Source: Monilinia fructicola
Taxonomy: Eukaryota; Ascomycota; Leotiomycetes; Helotiales; Sclerotiniaceae
Assembly (NCBI GenBank): GCA_008692225.1
Contig: VICG01000005.1
Coordinates: 186,001-250,000 of the forward strand
Direction: 5' to 3'
Length of the DNA stretch: 64,000 bases
Shown here in pieces: positions 47,249 to 59,763 of the stretch. Numbering within the stretch: position 1 is the first letter of the stretch; the number at the start of each line of letters is the position of its first letter. The notes under the pieces were generated by a model that was not told the origin of the DNA, did no database searches, and worked only from the letters and a program-made list of their open reading frames with translations. A program made the position numbers and the translations under genes.

Positions 47249-48974
47249 ATGAAAGACTTACAGCCAGAGTCAGCCATCTCCTATCAGTCCTATAATAGTA
47301 TGTCTCCGATCAAAGAACCCACAGAGTCTGCGCCAGTCGTTGCCACTCCAGAAGGATGGATTTATAAACGTGTTCGAATTGGTCCATTCACTCTCCCTCC
47401 CTACGCCTCGCCACAAATTCAACTGGTTTTGGTCGCGCTCGTATGTTTCCTCTGTGTTGGTATGTACAATGCACTCAGTGGTCTTGGTGGCGGTGGTCAA
47501 GTTTCTGCAAAACCCGCCGATAATGCGAACTCGGCTCTTTACTCTACCTTCTCTGTCGTCGGTTTCTTTGCAGGTACCTTTGCAAACCGTCTCGGTGTTA
47601 AACTCACTTTGAGTCTGGGTGGTTTGGGCTATTGTGTCTACGCTTCAAGTTATCTATGCTACAGTCATACTCAGAATACTGGTTATGTCATTTTTGCCGG
47701 CGCGTTACTTGGTGTGTGCGCTGGTCTCCTTTGGACCGCTCAAGGTGCTATCATGATGTCCTATCCACCTGAGGAGTCCAAAGGAAAATACATTTCATGG
47801 TTCTGGTCAATTTTCAACCTTGGAGGTGTTGTTGGTGCTCTGGTAAGTTCAATCGCGCAAAAGCCAAATTAAATCCTAATCTCCTGTAGATTCCCCTCGC
47901 CTTGAATATCGATGTCACTGCAAATACTGTTGTTAGCGACGGTACATATATCGGGTTCATCATTCTCATGTTTGTTGGAGCACTCTCTGCTCTGTGCCTA
48001 TGCGATGCAAATAAAGTTCGACGAGCCGACGGATCTCATGTCATTCTTATGAAAAACCCAACATGGAATACTGAGATCTGGGGACTCTGGTATACACTTA
48101 GAAACAACGTCTATGTTTTTCTCCTTTTCCCAATGTTCTTTGCATCCAATTGGTTTTACACATATCAATTCAATGGCGTCAATGGTGCACACTTCAATAC
48201 ACGGACTCGAGCTCTCAATAACATCTTATATTGGCTTGCACAGATTCTTGGTGCGTTCTTGTCTGGTTATTCTCTGGATGTACAAAGATACACCAGAGCT
48301 ACAAGAGCTAGAGCTGGTCTCATCGTGTTGCTTTTGTTGACTTTTGCTATCTGGGGTGCGGGTTATGCTTGGCAAATGACTGTTCCAGATCGTAACATCA
48401 CGGGAAAACCCAATTACCAGGATAAGATGGACTGGAAAGACGAAGGTTATCCTCAAGGCTTGGCGATGTATGTTGCTTATGGATTTTATGATGCTGTTTG
48501 GCAGTTGTCAGTTTACTGGTAAGTGTTACAATCTTTGAAAACTTTTCATTGTGACTAACATCTCGCAGGTTCATGGGTGCACTTTCCAACTCTGGTAGAA
48601 AAACGGCAAACTTTGCTGGCTTTTATAAGGGTATTCAATCTGCTGGTGCTGCCATCTCCTGGCGTATTGATGCAATGGATTACTCATACGCAACTCAATT
48701 CGCAATCACGTGGGCGCTTCTGGCTGGTTCACTCGTCATCGCATCACCAGTCATCTTCATGAAAATCAAGGATGCAACTGACATTGATGATGATCTTGTT
48801 GACACTGATCTCAACTATGCAGATGTTATGCCTCAAGCCTTGATCATTGATAAGAATGATCAATTTCTCCGTCAAGGCTATCAAAACAATTCAGCATATC
48901 CCCGTCATGCATATAATTCCAATATGGATGATATTGAAACTCCCTCAACTTCGCCACGAGAAGACTTCCGATGA
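47249..48974 (+). CDS. UNC93-like major facilitator superfamily membrane protein
   Basis: Three exons (47,249-47,842; 47,890-48,518; 48,569-48,974) with 47- and 50-nt introns give 542 codons. A polar N-terminus of about 50 residues leads to YKRVRIGPFTLPPYASPQIQ and the first helix (LVLVALVCFLCVGMYNALSGLGGGGQ), the pattern of fungal UNC93-like proteins (for example S. pombe C922.05c type). Following helices include NSALYSTFSVVGFFAGTFAN, GVCAGLLWTAQGAIMMSYP (a conserved motif of the family) and WSIFNLGGVVGAL. NPTWNTEIWGL marks the central loop, and DAVWQLSVYWFMGALSNSGRKTANFAGFYKG the late helices. The C-terminus is acidic and cytosolic. The transport substrate is not known for fungal members, although ion-channel-like roles are proposed for animal UNC93. 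No breaks seen. Confidence 0.92.
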
Positions 48975-50250
48975 GATTGTCTAAACAATTCAGTAGTCAA
49001 CAAGAGTGGGTTGTTACTTATCAATAAAGTCTCTCGTGTCTTGGGCGGACTGGCTTCCTCTCTTTCGTGGAGTTGGTTTTTTTGTTTACAATCGATGACT
49101 GATGAATTGGTGGATGGATGGATGGATGGATGGATCAATTATTTTGATCGACAAAAGTTTTCTACAAAAAATTTGTGGTGCAATAGTACCAAGTACATGC
49201 TGAGATGAATTTCGACTGTGGCTTTTCTTATTTTTCAACCGAACGAAAAGAATATCCAGGCGTTCAAGGATTTGCATTGTTGTTTTTATGGTTGCCAGTT
49301 TTTATCAAAGCAAATGGCGAATGAAGGATCGAAATGGTATATCAGGATGCTTGAGATGTTTACTTGAAGTGGAGATGTTGCTTAGTTGATTGAAAGGTTG
49401 ATTTCGGAACATATGCTTGTGAGATGGAGGAATGGAGGTGCATGATTGATAGTGCATGGGATGGAGGATTCTCGATTATTATAAACTTGATGTATTAGCA
49501 ACACTGATAGATTATAGATACATCGGGGCTCAATTTTTTAAAACTTCGTATTTGACCATGCTTATTAGATCATAGTCAAGGATAGTTAATTTGAAGCGTG
49601 TTTTTTTCATCTTGTTTCCTGTGTGTAGTGTATGCGATGTATGTCCTCGACTATAATACGAGTATATCAAATATAGGCCACCCACCCATTTCCTATATTC
49701 ATATAGAACTAAATATAGTAATTAATCTACTGTGGTAACTAACCGATCCCCCCCGCAAACACATATACCAAATCAATCAATTAATCAATCAATCAACCAA
49801 CCAACTTACCATCCTTTCTTCCATTCATTCATCCACTCATCCATTCATTCATTTATCTATACAATAAGAGAATATAGTGGAAATTGTAGAAATGGAAGTG
49901 GAATGGAAATGGAAAAAGGAAATAGAAATGGAAAAAGGAGAATGGGAAAGGAGAATGGGAATGGGAATGGGATTAACTCTTTTTATTAAAAGTCATGAGT
50001 GAATTGGGTTGAGTTTTTTTTTTGTTTTTTTTTTTGGGATGATTTTGATTTTGATTTTGAATGATGGATTGATGGATTGATGGATTGATGAATGAATGGA
50101 TGGATGGATGGATGGATGGATGGATGGAAATTGGGAATTGGGAATTGGGAGTTGGGAGGGAACGATGTACATGTCTTGGGTTTTGTATCTCGGATTTTAT
50201 CTTCGCGTATGCATGCGGGTGTGCGGGTGTGCGCTCGTCTTGTCGTCGTC

Positions 50251-50281
<31 letters not shown>

Positions 50282-53200
50282 GGGGATATATCTGGATTCC
50301 GGATGTGCTGTGATGTGATGCGAGGCGGTATCTCTCCGCGGGTGGGAGATGGATGATGGATGGAGATTTTTGATCTATTGGATGGTGGTTTGTGTTTTTT
50401 TTTTCTTTTTTGTGCGGTGGGTTGGTGCGTGTGGTGTGGTGTGGTGTTTGTATGAGATGAGATGAGATGAGATGGTATGAGATATCTGGGGTCTGGTTGG
50501 GGGATGCTGAGGATCTTGCTTGGATTATGGATATTTGCTACGGTGAGTGTGAGTGCGTGTGGGTGTGAGAGGTGCGGTGATGTGCTTTTTTGTTTTGGGG
50601 ATGCGATGGGATAGGTCGGGTGGGTCTCTTTACATTGGAATATATTCACATGGTGTGGATGGGAGAATGGGCGGGTGAGCGGGTGATGATGGAATGGAGA
50701 AAGGAGGGAAGGAGGGAAGGGGTGGAAGAGAGACTTTATGAGGGCTGCTGCAGCTGCAGGTGACAGAAGGGAGTTGTATTGGTGGGCTTATGGAAATCTT
50801 CTGTTGGTGTTGATCTCAGTCGGCTGTGATCCATCGTATGTGAAACTCGTCTATGAATGTGACTTTCAATTTTGAGAAATCGGATGTTCATGTTGGGGTC
50901 TTGTGGAAGGCTTGTGTTAATACAAGATCGTTGGCTTTATTGGTTGAGTGGGTGTGGTCTTCTTTGTATGGTGGGACTGGGTATTATTTGATAGGGTGTG
51001 GAGAGGGGGTGAGCAGTGGAGGAATAGTCTTCTGGATGATTTCGCGCCTTGGATGAAGATTCGATTGGAAGTGGGTGGGTAGTTGAGGGTGGTGGATGGG
51101 GATGAAACGCTGGGTATTGAGTATAGGAGGACTTTTGCCAAGGATTGGAAATCTCGGGAGATTCGAAGAATGGAGTATAATGGATCAGTATGGTGTTTAG
51201 AGTGTAGGATAGTTAGGAACATGATGCAGATAGGTATATGGTATAAGAGAAGTCTTGTGGAGAAGTTTGGTGGGAGTGAGGAGGTGCGTCCTTGTAGGAA
51301 TGATGTTTTGGGTATTTGGTTAGTACGGTGGTGATTGCGTGACTAGTGATGATAGATAGATAGATGATGGTACGCAAGTGTGCTCTTTATTTGGAACCAG
51401 AGGATGATTTTGATATATTGCGAGGAGGTGATGTCACAATCTAGTTCTCCACTAGCTTAAAGATATGATCTAGTAGCTTTCTGTGAAGGATCTTTGAGAG
51501 TGATAGGGGACATGGCGTCTATATATAGGAAGAGAAACATCTATCAGTAACCCTGAAACTATGGGAGCCTAGACTGTTGATTTGAGTAATGCTATCACTT
51601 GTTGACAACTAGTTTGTAATGTAGTTTTCATGGAAGAATGGTGTGTGAGGTAGACTTGCTAGTATATACTAGTAACTAAACAGCCAATCTACTGTTAATC
51701 TTTTAAACATGGCGCGCAATCGTAACCAATATGTTTATATAATTGAATTAATGTGTGAGTTCAGAATGGATATAAGACATAGTTGACGGGGTTCATGTTA
51801 TCTTTATGACAATAATCTTGTGAGAGACCGAGCTATGGAATCACTATATAAGGGGATGAGTTCTGATGGCTAAGATATACATTGATAGTGAGAGTATTTT
51901 CGACGAGAGTAGCTCTGGGAATTTGGGACAGCTAAGAGTTTAGAAAGTTGGCATGCTGATATAGACATGTATCTTCGTAATTGAGGATATCAAAGAAGTT
52001 AATTTGTGAACAGGTCATAAGATTTGAAGCCAATATTTTGTGATATTTGGAGCGGAAATATATGACATGAGCCTACATACATTCAGTCTATGGAGATATG
52101 AGCCAACTAGTTTGATTGTTGCTGCAATGATTAGGATATGAGGACCGGATGCCTCAGTGTATAAAAATGTAAGTAATCTTGTGTAATGCAAGTAAATGAG
52201 ATTGATAAATAAAAAGAGTAAAGATACATAGTTGACGGTAAGCACACTGAAAGCAATGTTTGAATGCAGCATTGGAAAACGATAGAGAACTCGGATGTGA
52301 CGTTCAGATCTAAAGGGGGTAGAATGTCCAGATATCTATCTTGTTCATAAAGATTAGTAGCTGAATAAAATGACTAGAAGGTTCGCAATAAATACGAGTG
52401 ATATTTCTATATATAATTAGACCAATCATAAATCTACTTTCCGGATGAAAAAGTGTTATTAGATGCATCATTGTATTGATGAAAGAATGTTCATGGGTAC
52501 AAAATTGCTTGATATTCTTGATCATGATTAGCTTTTGTGATCTCGACTTAAAGAACTATATTCCGACATTGTTAATTATATAGTAGAAAGAACAGTAGAT
52601 ATATCTTATATCAGACAGAGTTCAATTACAAACCCAGCCCAAAGGAAGGCGAGCGGGAGAAAAAAATCTAGGGGTATGTATATGATAGAGATATAAAGTT
52701 GAGAGAACGAAGGGATTTAGATTTTAAGAGACTAATCGAAGTGGCTAATTAAAATCAGCTAGTAGTAGCTTAGCCCAAGCTTCAATATCATTTATGTATT
52801 ATTTGCTTCTTATCATAGACCTGAAAGTTGATACTCCATCTAGTTCTTTCATGGCATGAAGTCTAAGATAATATTAGTCTATTTCGGAGCCTTGAATGTT
52901 CTGGAGTATATCGATTACTAATTAGGAACAACTGGGTAGGGAGAGATGTATATATGATATATGAGTGTATAGATGGATATATTAGATTTGCGACGGGACT
53001 GAGGTAGATGGACAGACAGTTCTGGCCTCATGTTTTTCTTCTGAAGTCATTGATGATGGCCTATGGTCTTGATATTCATAGTCCTTGCAAGATGCAAAAG
53101 ACACCTGTCATCTAAAACGGACTGCCCTCAACAGTATCAAGCTTCACACAAGGATGACGAAGTGTGTACGTTGATATTTAGGACCCCTCATACCAATCAT

Positions 53201-53527
53201 AACAACAAGCATATCACCAAAGATTCTTGAAAACCTCCACTGCATTTGAACCTAATGATGAGAGAGGTGGATAGTATCATGGTTGATATCAGATACCTAT
53301 TTCCCTGCCAGAACTTCACGACGCTGTACCAAATCAATACGCTAAGCATTTTGAATCAAAATTTACAACTTTTTCAATCAATCTTTCCCCTTTCCAAATT
53401 TCACGACCCTATTACCAGGAGTATCTGACCCACCATCAAAGTCGTTTTCATTATACCCTCAACCGTGATCTCCTGATCATCGTTGGAGGGAGAACTTTGC
53501 TCATAATTCTCTTCATATCTCAACTCA
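48975..53527. other. Gene-poor intergenic region with microsatellites
   Basis: 4.5 kb with no recognisable gene. Contains a TGGA run near 49,110-49,132, (AATC)n and (CATTCATC)n at 49,770-49,855, (GGATG)n/(TGGA)n at 50,060-50,126, (GAT)n at 50,250-50,280, GAGAT repeats near 50,455-50,475 and G-rich low complexity to about 51,150. From about 51,400 to 53,200 the sequence is AT-rich with short, motif-free frames. Frames such as 50,197-50,649 (-) and 49,732-49,989 (+) are repeat translations. Confidence 0.55.
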
Positions 53528-54226
53528 TTATGCTCTGAAAGTATTGCACCGTGTGCGAACGTTTTCACTTCGGACTGGCAGCCCTTTGCGATAGTACATT
53601 CTCCTCAGACTAAATGCCCAGATAAAATCTTTTGCCCTGGATCCAACCTCTTCATTAACACATTTCCGACTATTGAGATGGAGTACCAGTGACATCGGAG
53701 CAGAAGGCATCGGATGAACAGCGATCCGAGATTCTCCTTTTGCTATTCCTCATGCCACGCAATAAAGTTCCATTAGTGGCAATTTTGATTCCAACAATCA
53801 TGTAAATCTTTCTACGACGAGTGTGCTGCCCCAGAAATGACTTGATATTTTGCATGGCCATTCTCTCAACAATGTATTCTGTAGTAGGGGCAATGATTCT
53901 CGTCTCCAATTTTTTCAAAATGGGCGTGGTTGTAGATTCCCTTTTCAAACACCTCACGCAAGGATGCGCTGAATGGTAATGCGCCGACTTTGGCGGAAAT
54001 TGATGCCTGTCCCTCACTTGTGCTCGAAGCCCTCCGAGAAAAGAAATCTTCAACAGTAGTGTAAATTGGCATGTTGGATGGGAAAGGTACGGCTCGGTAA
54101 TATCAATGGGCTGAAAAGGCTCTTGGGGATCCCCATAATCTGGCCTAATTTGATAGGTCCATCCGGTGAGAAGTGACTGTAGCGAAGTGTAAACCAACAC
54201 TTCTCTGTCATCTTGAGTCAGTTTCA
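53528..54226 (-). pseudogene. Gasdermin-like fungal protein (HET-Q1-type candidate), frame-broken
   Basis: On the minus strand, from ATG 54,224-54,226 (MKLTQDDREVLVYTSLQSLL), the sequence reads QPIDITEPYLSHPT, then in a second frame TTVEDFFSRRAS and FEKIGDENHCPYY, back in the first frame EYIVERMAMQNIKSFL and KIYMIVGIKIATNGTLLRG, and in a third frame KDFIWAFSLRRMYYRKG, ending at 53,528. The 'YM-(V/T)G-(L/I)KIA' and 'DF-(V/I)-(F/W)A-(Y/F)RLR' blocks are ones I associate with a fungal family of about 230-290 residues that I believe includes gasdermin-like pore formers. That assignment is from memory and is the weakest link. Frame changes lie near 54,065, 53,885 and 53,700; the first two nearly compensate. 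It sits 0.7 kb downstream of a subtilase on the same strand, the arrangement known for het-Q1/het-Q2. If correct, the intact ancestor would have been a protease-activated membrane-permeabilising cell-death protein. Confidence 0.5.
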
Positions 54227-54902
54227 TGGTAGTCGATGAGAATGAGGATAAAGTGTTGCAATTGGGAGAATCAAAGATTGAATTGAAATTTAAAGTGCTG
54301 GGAAAAATAGACACCGCAGTAGACTGAAACAAGTCCATGTCAGTTGAGATGTAACCTAGATCCTCGCTTAAAAAACAGCTCAATACTTGGTGAGAGTCCA
54401 AGACCCAACATACAGTATTGCATGAATGATAAGTGGTATTTGATAACACAGAATAAGTTGAGACCAAATACAAAAGCACGAAGAATATGTAGGAAAGCTT
54501 ACAACATGCGTGAAGGTTCATGTACATTGATAGAAGTACCAAAATATGGAGAAACAGTCGCTCGTATCTTCCGGGAACTTTCAATCTCAGATATCATCTA
54601 TAAAAGTTTGGTAGAGTCATAACAGTGAGTCGTTTCATGATTTTTGAGTATTTATACCACCCACTGTGCTTTTCGAGGTATGTCCGAGATAAGTTATGTA
54701 TGGAAATTCTTTACAGGTAAAACGGTACATATTCCCTTCGAAAGACGTGAGGGACTATTTGTAGAACCGGTGGACAAAAAAAAAAGAATAAGGGAAAAAG
54801 ACCGAGATGATCAATGATTTCTTTTTTCCAGAGCCTGAGATATACGCTCACGTATTCCATCTATGGTTATATCAGGAGGGCTAAGGAAGAACTTCGCAGG
54901 AG

Positions 54903-56203
54903 CTATAAAGTTGAACCCCCTTTAACACCACCCTTAGTCATGGCGCGTAGAACAGCAGACATACCCAACTGAGACTTGAGTGAGGCTAGAAATCTTACCT
55001 CGCGGTGTTCATCTCGTCGCGCGAAACCAAGCACAAGAGCTGCGACACCAGCTGCAATTGCCGTTGCCATTGATGCTCCATCACCAAATTTCGCACAAGG
55101 CTCCAGCCCTGGAATGAATTCCCTGCCCAAAGGTACATCCTCCCCTAGAATACTGAAGTTGTCCCGTTGTGGATCATGGGGAGGGTTGCCTCCTGAGGGA
55201 TTACCATTCCCATCTGCCGAATTGATGCAGATTACTCGATGCTTCAGTCGCGCTGGAAACCTAATTGAAGCTTCCTCTTTTGAGTCAAAATTTGAGGCTG
55301 ATTCAAACATCAAGTTATCGTAGGTATTCTGAATGACCTCCAGGAATTCTTCGGGCTCATTTCTAAATCCAAAAGACATGGATATTATGTCGACTTTCCT
55401 GACATCTCGAACATGAATGACTGCCTATTAACAATTATATCAGTTCAATGATTTTAAAATGGTAAATTGAGGGACATACCTTGGCAGGAGAGACGGAAGA
55501 TCTTGAGCTGCAAAATTATCCGTCAAATACATGAGCAACATATATCTCAGCACAAGGTGCTACCGTGTGAATCAAATGCCCCATATTAGATCCATGGTGG
55601 GTACCTTCGTTGTTCGCAATAACAGACTCGGAAAAGTCGCAATAACCATAAATTCTGTCTATATGTGGATGCGAAGGGTGTATTCCTGCATCAATAATGG
55701 CAACCTTGACTGGACCACTTTCATCACCTACATATCTTCCGCTATCCAAAAGATCTGAAATTATCTTCAGATTTGGGAAGTAATTGAGTGCTGACTTATT
55801 TCTGTTATGGTGGTCAGTCGATGTGAGATAACTGAGATTCATCCGAAACATACTTAGCGGTAGTTGAAGGTGCAGACATCAGTACAGAGTCAAAAATTTC
55901 ATACCGTTCAACAGTCGCGTGGCCTTGATTTCCATGATCTATAGCATTATTTGGAGTGGATCTCAAATCCCATGATGAAGATCTAAGGACACTGGTGCTA
56001 GCAGCACCAAGCGCATCTCGGAATCTCTCTAGCATACCCGAGGATCTAGGTTTCAATTCATAGCGACAATTTTCGCACAGTATGTGATTACAATCTGGAC
56101 AGCAGCGAGTCTTTGGAGTCAGCCACTCCGTCCCATCCCTAGACATACACACGCAACACCTCCACAAATTCAGATCTTCTTGTGGATCTGAATAAGGATC
56201 CAT
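54903..56203 (-). CDS. Subtilisin-like (S8) serine protease with Cys-rich N-terminus, HET-Q2-type candidate
   Basis: Exon 1 (55,854-56,203) starts MDPYSDPQEDLNLWRCCVC and contains a C-x2-C ... C-x2-C ... C-x2-C cluster (WRCCVC, RCCPDCNHILCENC) like a small zinc ribbon. A 52-nt intron leads to exon 2 (upper end 55,801) with VAIIDAGIHPSHPHI (catalytic Asp) and HHGSNMGHLIHTVAPCAEIYVAH (catalytic His region; the canonical HGTH is GSNMGH). Exon 3 (54,903-55,424) has KVDIISMSFGF, RVICINSADGNGN (oxyanion region), and FGDGASMATAIAAGVAALVL (catalytic Ser). The end of exon 2 is ambiguous: splicing after YVAH at 55,531 gives an intact 380-residue protein but omits a loop usual in the family; reading further preserves the loop but meets TAA at 55,516-55,518, where CAA-to-TAA could be a C-to-T nonsense change. 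Likely cytosolic. The neighbouring gasdermin-like gene suggests a role as its activator. Confidence 0.72.
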
Positions 56204-57229
56204 CCTGGATTTTGACCGAAGAAAACTTTGCTCATAAGAGGGAGAACAATGATAATCAAAGCATTGGTCGAGATTAAAGTGATTCCTTTGCCATCCCCTG
56301 GGAGAATTAGACACGATGTGAAATATAAACAAGTGAAAAAATCTCAAGACGAAGAAATGAATCAGTATAGGAAGGTTAACTTTGAAATTAAAATTCCTAA
56401 TTTAATAGGCTGAAGTAGTGATACATTCCAAGTCTTGGGTAGCACGACGCAAATTTACCAAATTTCATATCGTGATACATTTTTGGATTGAGGTTTCGCC
56501 AAATTTGAAATATTTAAACACAGTCAAGGGACAATGCATGCAAGATTCCGAGTGATGCCGTTCTATGTCAAGTGATTGTTTGATGACCACTTATCCTACA
56601 TTTTGTGAGTAAGCTGTGAGACGTATGTTTGTGCAATAAGAGATGAGCATTAGTACGTGACATACAGGATATTGATGCAGCAAAAAGATGAATCATGTTG
56701 AAAATTGTTCATGTAATGACATTCTCCTCATACTCTATTGATGTGGTGAGATTCCAAGATCATCAATCAAAAAGGATAGACACAGCATACTCTAGCCTTT
56801 GCAGTCTTTGTGAGGTGCATTCTACTAGGTGTGTAAGTCGATAGATGCAAACAATACTACCCTGCTCCCTTTCGCTAGAAATGAGAATGTCAATTGTAGA
56901 TTTCGCTTTGCTAAATAATGTGATCACCCTGAATGTATTTTTAATCAAACAGGGGGAAGAAAGCGGCTGATGCAAGATTTCAAGTAGAGGAGTATATAAA
57001 AAGCAACAGAGAGATATTGAATTAGGTTAATTTTCTCTTTAACACATGAAGACTAATTTCAATCCTTTCAGAACTTATGATGATGGGTGAATTATAAAAT
57101 TAATAAATTTTAACGCATTAAATATGGCTCCGCAAGCCAGAAGGAAGAAGATAGATTGTCCCATAACTAATCAATGTGTCTGCCATCTCCATCAGACGAG
57201 AAATCTCCGGCCCAATTACCATTGGTCTC
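56204..57229. other. Intergenic, no gene recognised
   Basis: AT-rich. Upstream region of the subtilase and downstream region of the HsbA-like gene. Short frames only (56,228-56,413 plus; 56,763-56,975 minus), without motifs. Confidence 0.5.
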
Positions 57230-57775
57230 TCAAGAGGAGAAATAATCGATGCCACTCTGGAACGCACCATCAATCACAGCAACCACCTTCTTCTCTTTCG
57301 GAAGAACCTCCTTTTCAAGCTTCGCAGCCAAAGCAACACTGAAGGCGTCATGATCTTTCTTCAATTTCTTCAACCCGTCCGCAATTTTTGGGCGGTCATC
57401 TGGTGAAAAATTCTCCTTCTTCGATTCCAACACTCTGATAAAGGTGGGGATATCAACACCAACGCTGTGAGATGCGAAAGCCACAATCCTACTCGATTCG
57501 TTTAAATTGGCCACGGGTGCGAGTTCTGCATCGAGAAATCCTTTGTGTTCGTCGACGTGAATAGCAGCGATATTTGCAGCGATAGGAGCAATGTCGAAAA
57601 TACTTCCATTGTAGGATTTGAGGGTGCGGGTTAGACTTTTGTAACCGCTGTCAATGTGACCGATGTCAGAGATGAGGATATCTGTTGTGATGATGGCACG
57701 GTCGATGAGAGGGGCTGCCGAGACAGAGACTGAGGCTGTGGCAAGGTATAAACAGAGGGCTTTGAGGGATACCAT
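57230..57775 (-). CDS. Secreted HsbA-like (hydrophobic surface binding) protein
   Basis: The single-exon frame is open further upstream (to 57,940), but the start at 57,773-57,775 is chosen because it places a clean signal peptide at the N-terminus: MVSLKALCLYLATASVSVSA, cut before APLIDR. The mature part (about 160 residues) is helical, with DILISDIGHIDSGYKSLTRT, LKSYNGSIFDIAPIAANIAA and PKIADGLKKLKKDHDAFSVA, matching the HsbA/cell-wall galactomannoprotein family in length and layout, including the final helix ending SGIDYF. No conserved cysteines, as usual. In Aspergillus oryzae HsbA coats hydrophobic surfaces and recruits polyesterases; in plant-associated fungi such proteins are often secreted during surface growth. 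One potential N-glycosylation site (NGS) lies in the YNGSIF stretch. Confidence in the family is good; the precise role is inferred. Confidence 0.85.
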   Translation of the reverse strand: MVSLKALCLYLATASVSVSAAPLIDRAIITTDILISDIGHIDSGYKSLTRTLKSYNGSIFDIAPIAANIAAIHVDEHKGFLDAELAPVANLNESSRIVAFASHSVGVDIPTFIRVLESKKENFSPDDRPKIADGLKKLKKDHDAFSVALAAKLEKEVLPKEKKVVAVIDGAFQSGIDYFSS

Positions 57776-59763
57776 AACTGCGGTTATTCTTTGCAAAGTT
57801 AAAGAGATAGATAGGTGAGATGATGACTTTGGTAGTGGAATTGGTCTGAATGTTGATACTGATTTCGAGAAGTATACAGGAATTCTACTCCGATACTTAT
57901 ACATAGAATCCTGTTCCCACATGATCGCCAACAATATCAATAATATCCATGATTATGTGATAAGTTTTGGAGATCTTCAACACCAGTAGATCCAAATACG
58001 CTAAGTCTTAAACTTGTGGTTTAAACCCCTAATATTAGGTGATCATGGGTTTTGATATTGATAAGAAGTACCCCGTAGGTGAGAAACGAAAAAGAAGACT
58101 ACCCTTAGCTATATCATTTGAACTTAACACAAACTAAAACTTTAGATTTCTCGATGGTGACTATAGGTAAATCTTCCGGGGTGTTTGAATATGGCAAAAC
58201 AATGCCATCTGTTCTTAACAAACAGAAGGTAAGCATGAAATCCATTGAACCCAGTTCTTCTCGCCAATATGAGAATATCGGGAATACAGAGCAAAGGAGA
58301 TAACAAATTGCCTACTTTGCTTGTAAAATCAAATGTCATATTCCGTTCAATCACGCCTCTTAAGTTCGGCTATGGAAATAAACGCCAAAATATTTTGGCC
58401 ATGAGAACAGTTTGTAGAGGTTAGACGCGCATATCCTGCAGTATTGCCAGACGTCTCAGCTGTCAACATAAGATCTAAGTAGTTTAGAGATAAGATAATC
58501 ATAGGCGAGGAATGGTTCTCAAATAGCCCCGCCCACTAACCTCGATAGTGATTAGGGCCCCTGAAACACCTTGGAACAGCCCTATGCCCTCTTGGGGAGT
58601 GGAGGTGTGGTTGATCAGGGGAAAGCTAAGGGAACGGGTCACTTGACATATGATCGCTCAATGTTGAGTTCATGTGGCAAAAATGAAATCAAAATTGAAG
58701 TACTCCTGGGCGGGATTCGGTACACATATTCCGGTATTCGCCAAAAGAGGATTAAGAATTAACATGACTGATTATTTAATGAACTCGTGTATTTTCACTT
58801 GAAGGAGTGATCACTATGACCAGGAAGTCATAAGAGCCGCATATAGGGGTACCAGCGCATGTGCTTAGTTAGTATATGCGCTAGTACCGGATGGACGATA
58901 TGATCTACTCTGTACAACCGGACGTTAACTAGTGAACTGATCTATCGATCGATATCTGATAGCATTGAACGTGATTAGTTATTTAATACTATCTGTTTGT
59001 GATAAAATTGAGGTTGTTCATAAATGAATTAATCCATTCGTGTATTTTTCATCCTTTGATACCTTGATAACAGTAATAACAATACCAACAGCTTTTCGAC
59101 TTAATTCACAATATACAATTGATACATAAGATATCAAAAATATGGCGATGGTGAGATTGAATTAATGATGATACTGAAGTTGTAAATAATGGCGACGAAA
59201 AGGTTGCAGCCTCTCTCACACTCGAATGATTAAGCATCAAGGGTTGACAAAGTGAATTATGGTCTAAACTAGCTATTGGAAAAGACACCAGCTGATCGTA
59301 ATTTTACTTCTATATGAGCCAAGTTTAGTTGGGAATGCCTTCATTTTTATCTACTCGAGTACCGGTAAGTATCTACTGGTAGATACCCTGTTGCTATGGT
59401 AACCCACTTGGTTAGCCAATCAACGAACGACGTTAGATCACTCAATGTTTGTATTGGCCAAGGCTTGTCAACAAATGCTCACAAATGATAGGCGGTCGGT
59501 AGCGCTACGCTGTTTTATTGGATTTTCTTTTGAGTTCTCGAGTGATAGAAGTGAAGGATCATCACGTCTTAAATAATAACAATCGAATAGTAGACGTGCT
59601 ATTGCAACAGTGTGGCACTCATGTTGCATGCCAAACGAGAAGGTATATATTTTGTTATACAAGTACTATACAACTATATTATGCAGTATTTTGGGCAAGA
59701 GAGGAAGAAAAAATAAGAACATTGGCTATCAAGACAGCGGGTTAGGCGGTGATATCAATCGAC
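57776..59763. other. Intergenic, no gene recognised
   Basis: 2 kb separating the HsbA-like gene's 5' flank from the permease 3' end. Motif-free short frames (58,142-58,354 minus; 58,571-58,762 plus; 59,518-59,745 plus). I see no repeats beyond short A/T runs. Confidence 0.5.

Noticed and set aside
49732..50649. ORFs on both strands across 49.7-50.6 kb
   Set aside because: They translate (TGGA)n, (GAT)n and related repeats only.
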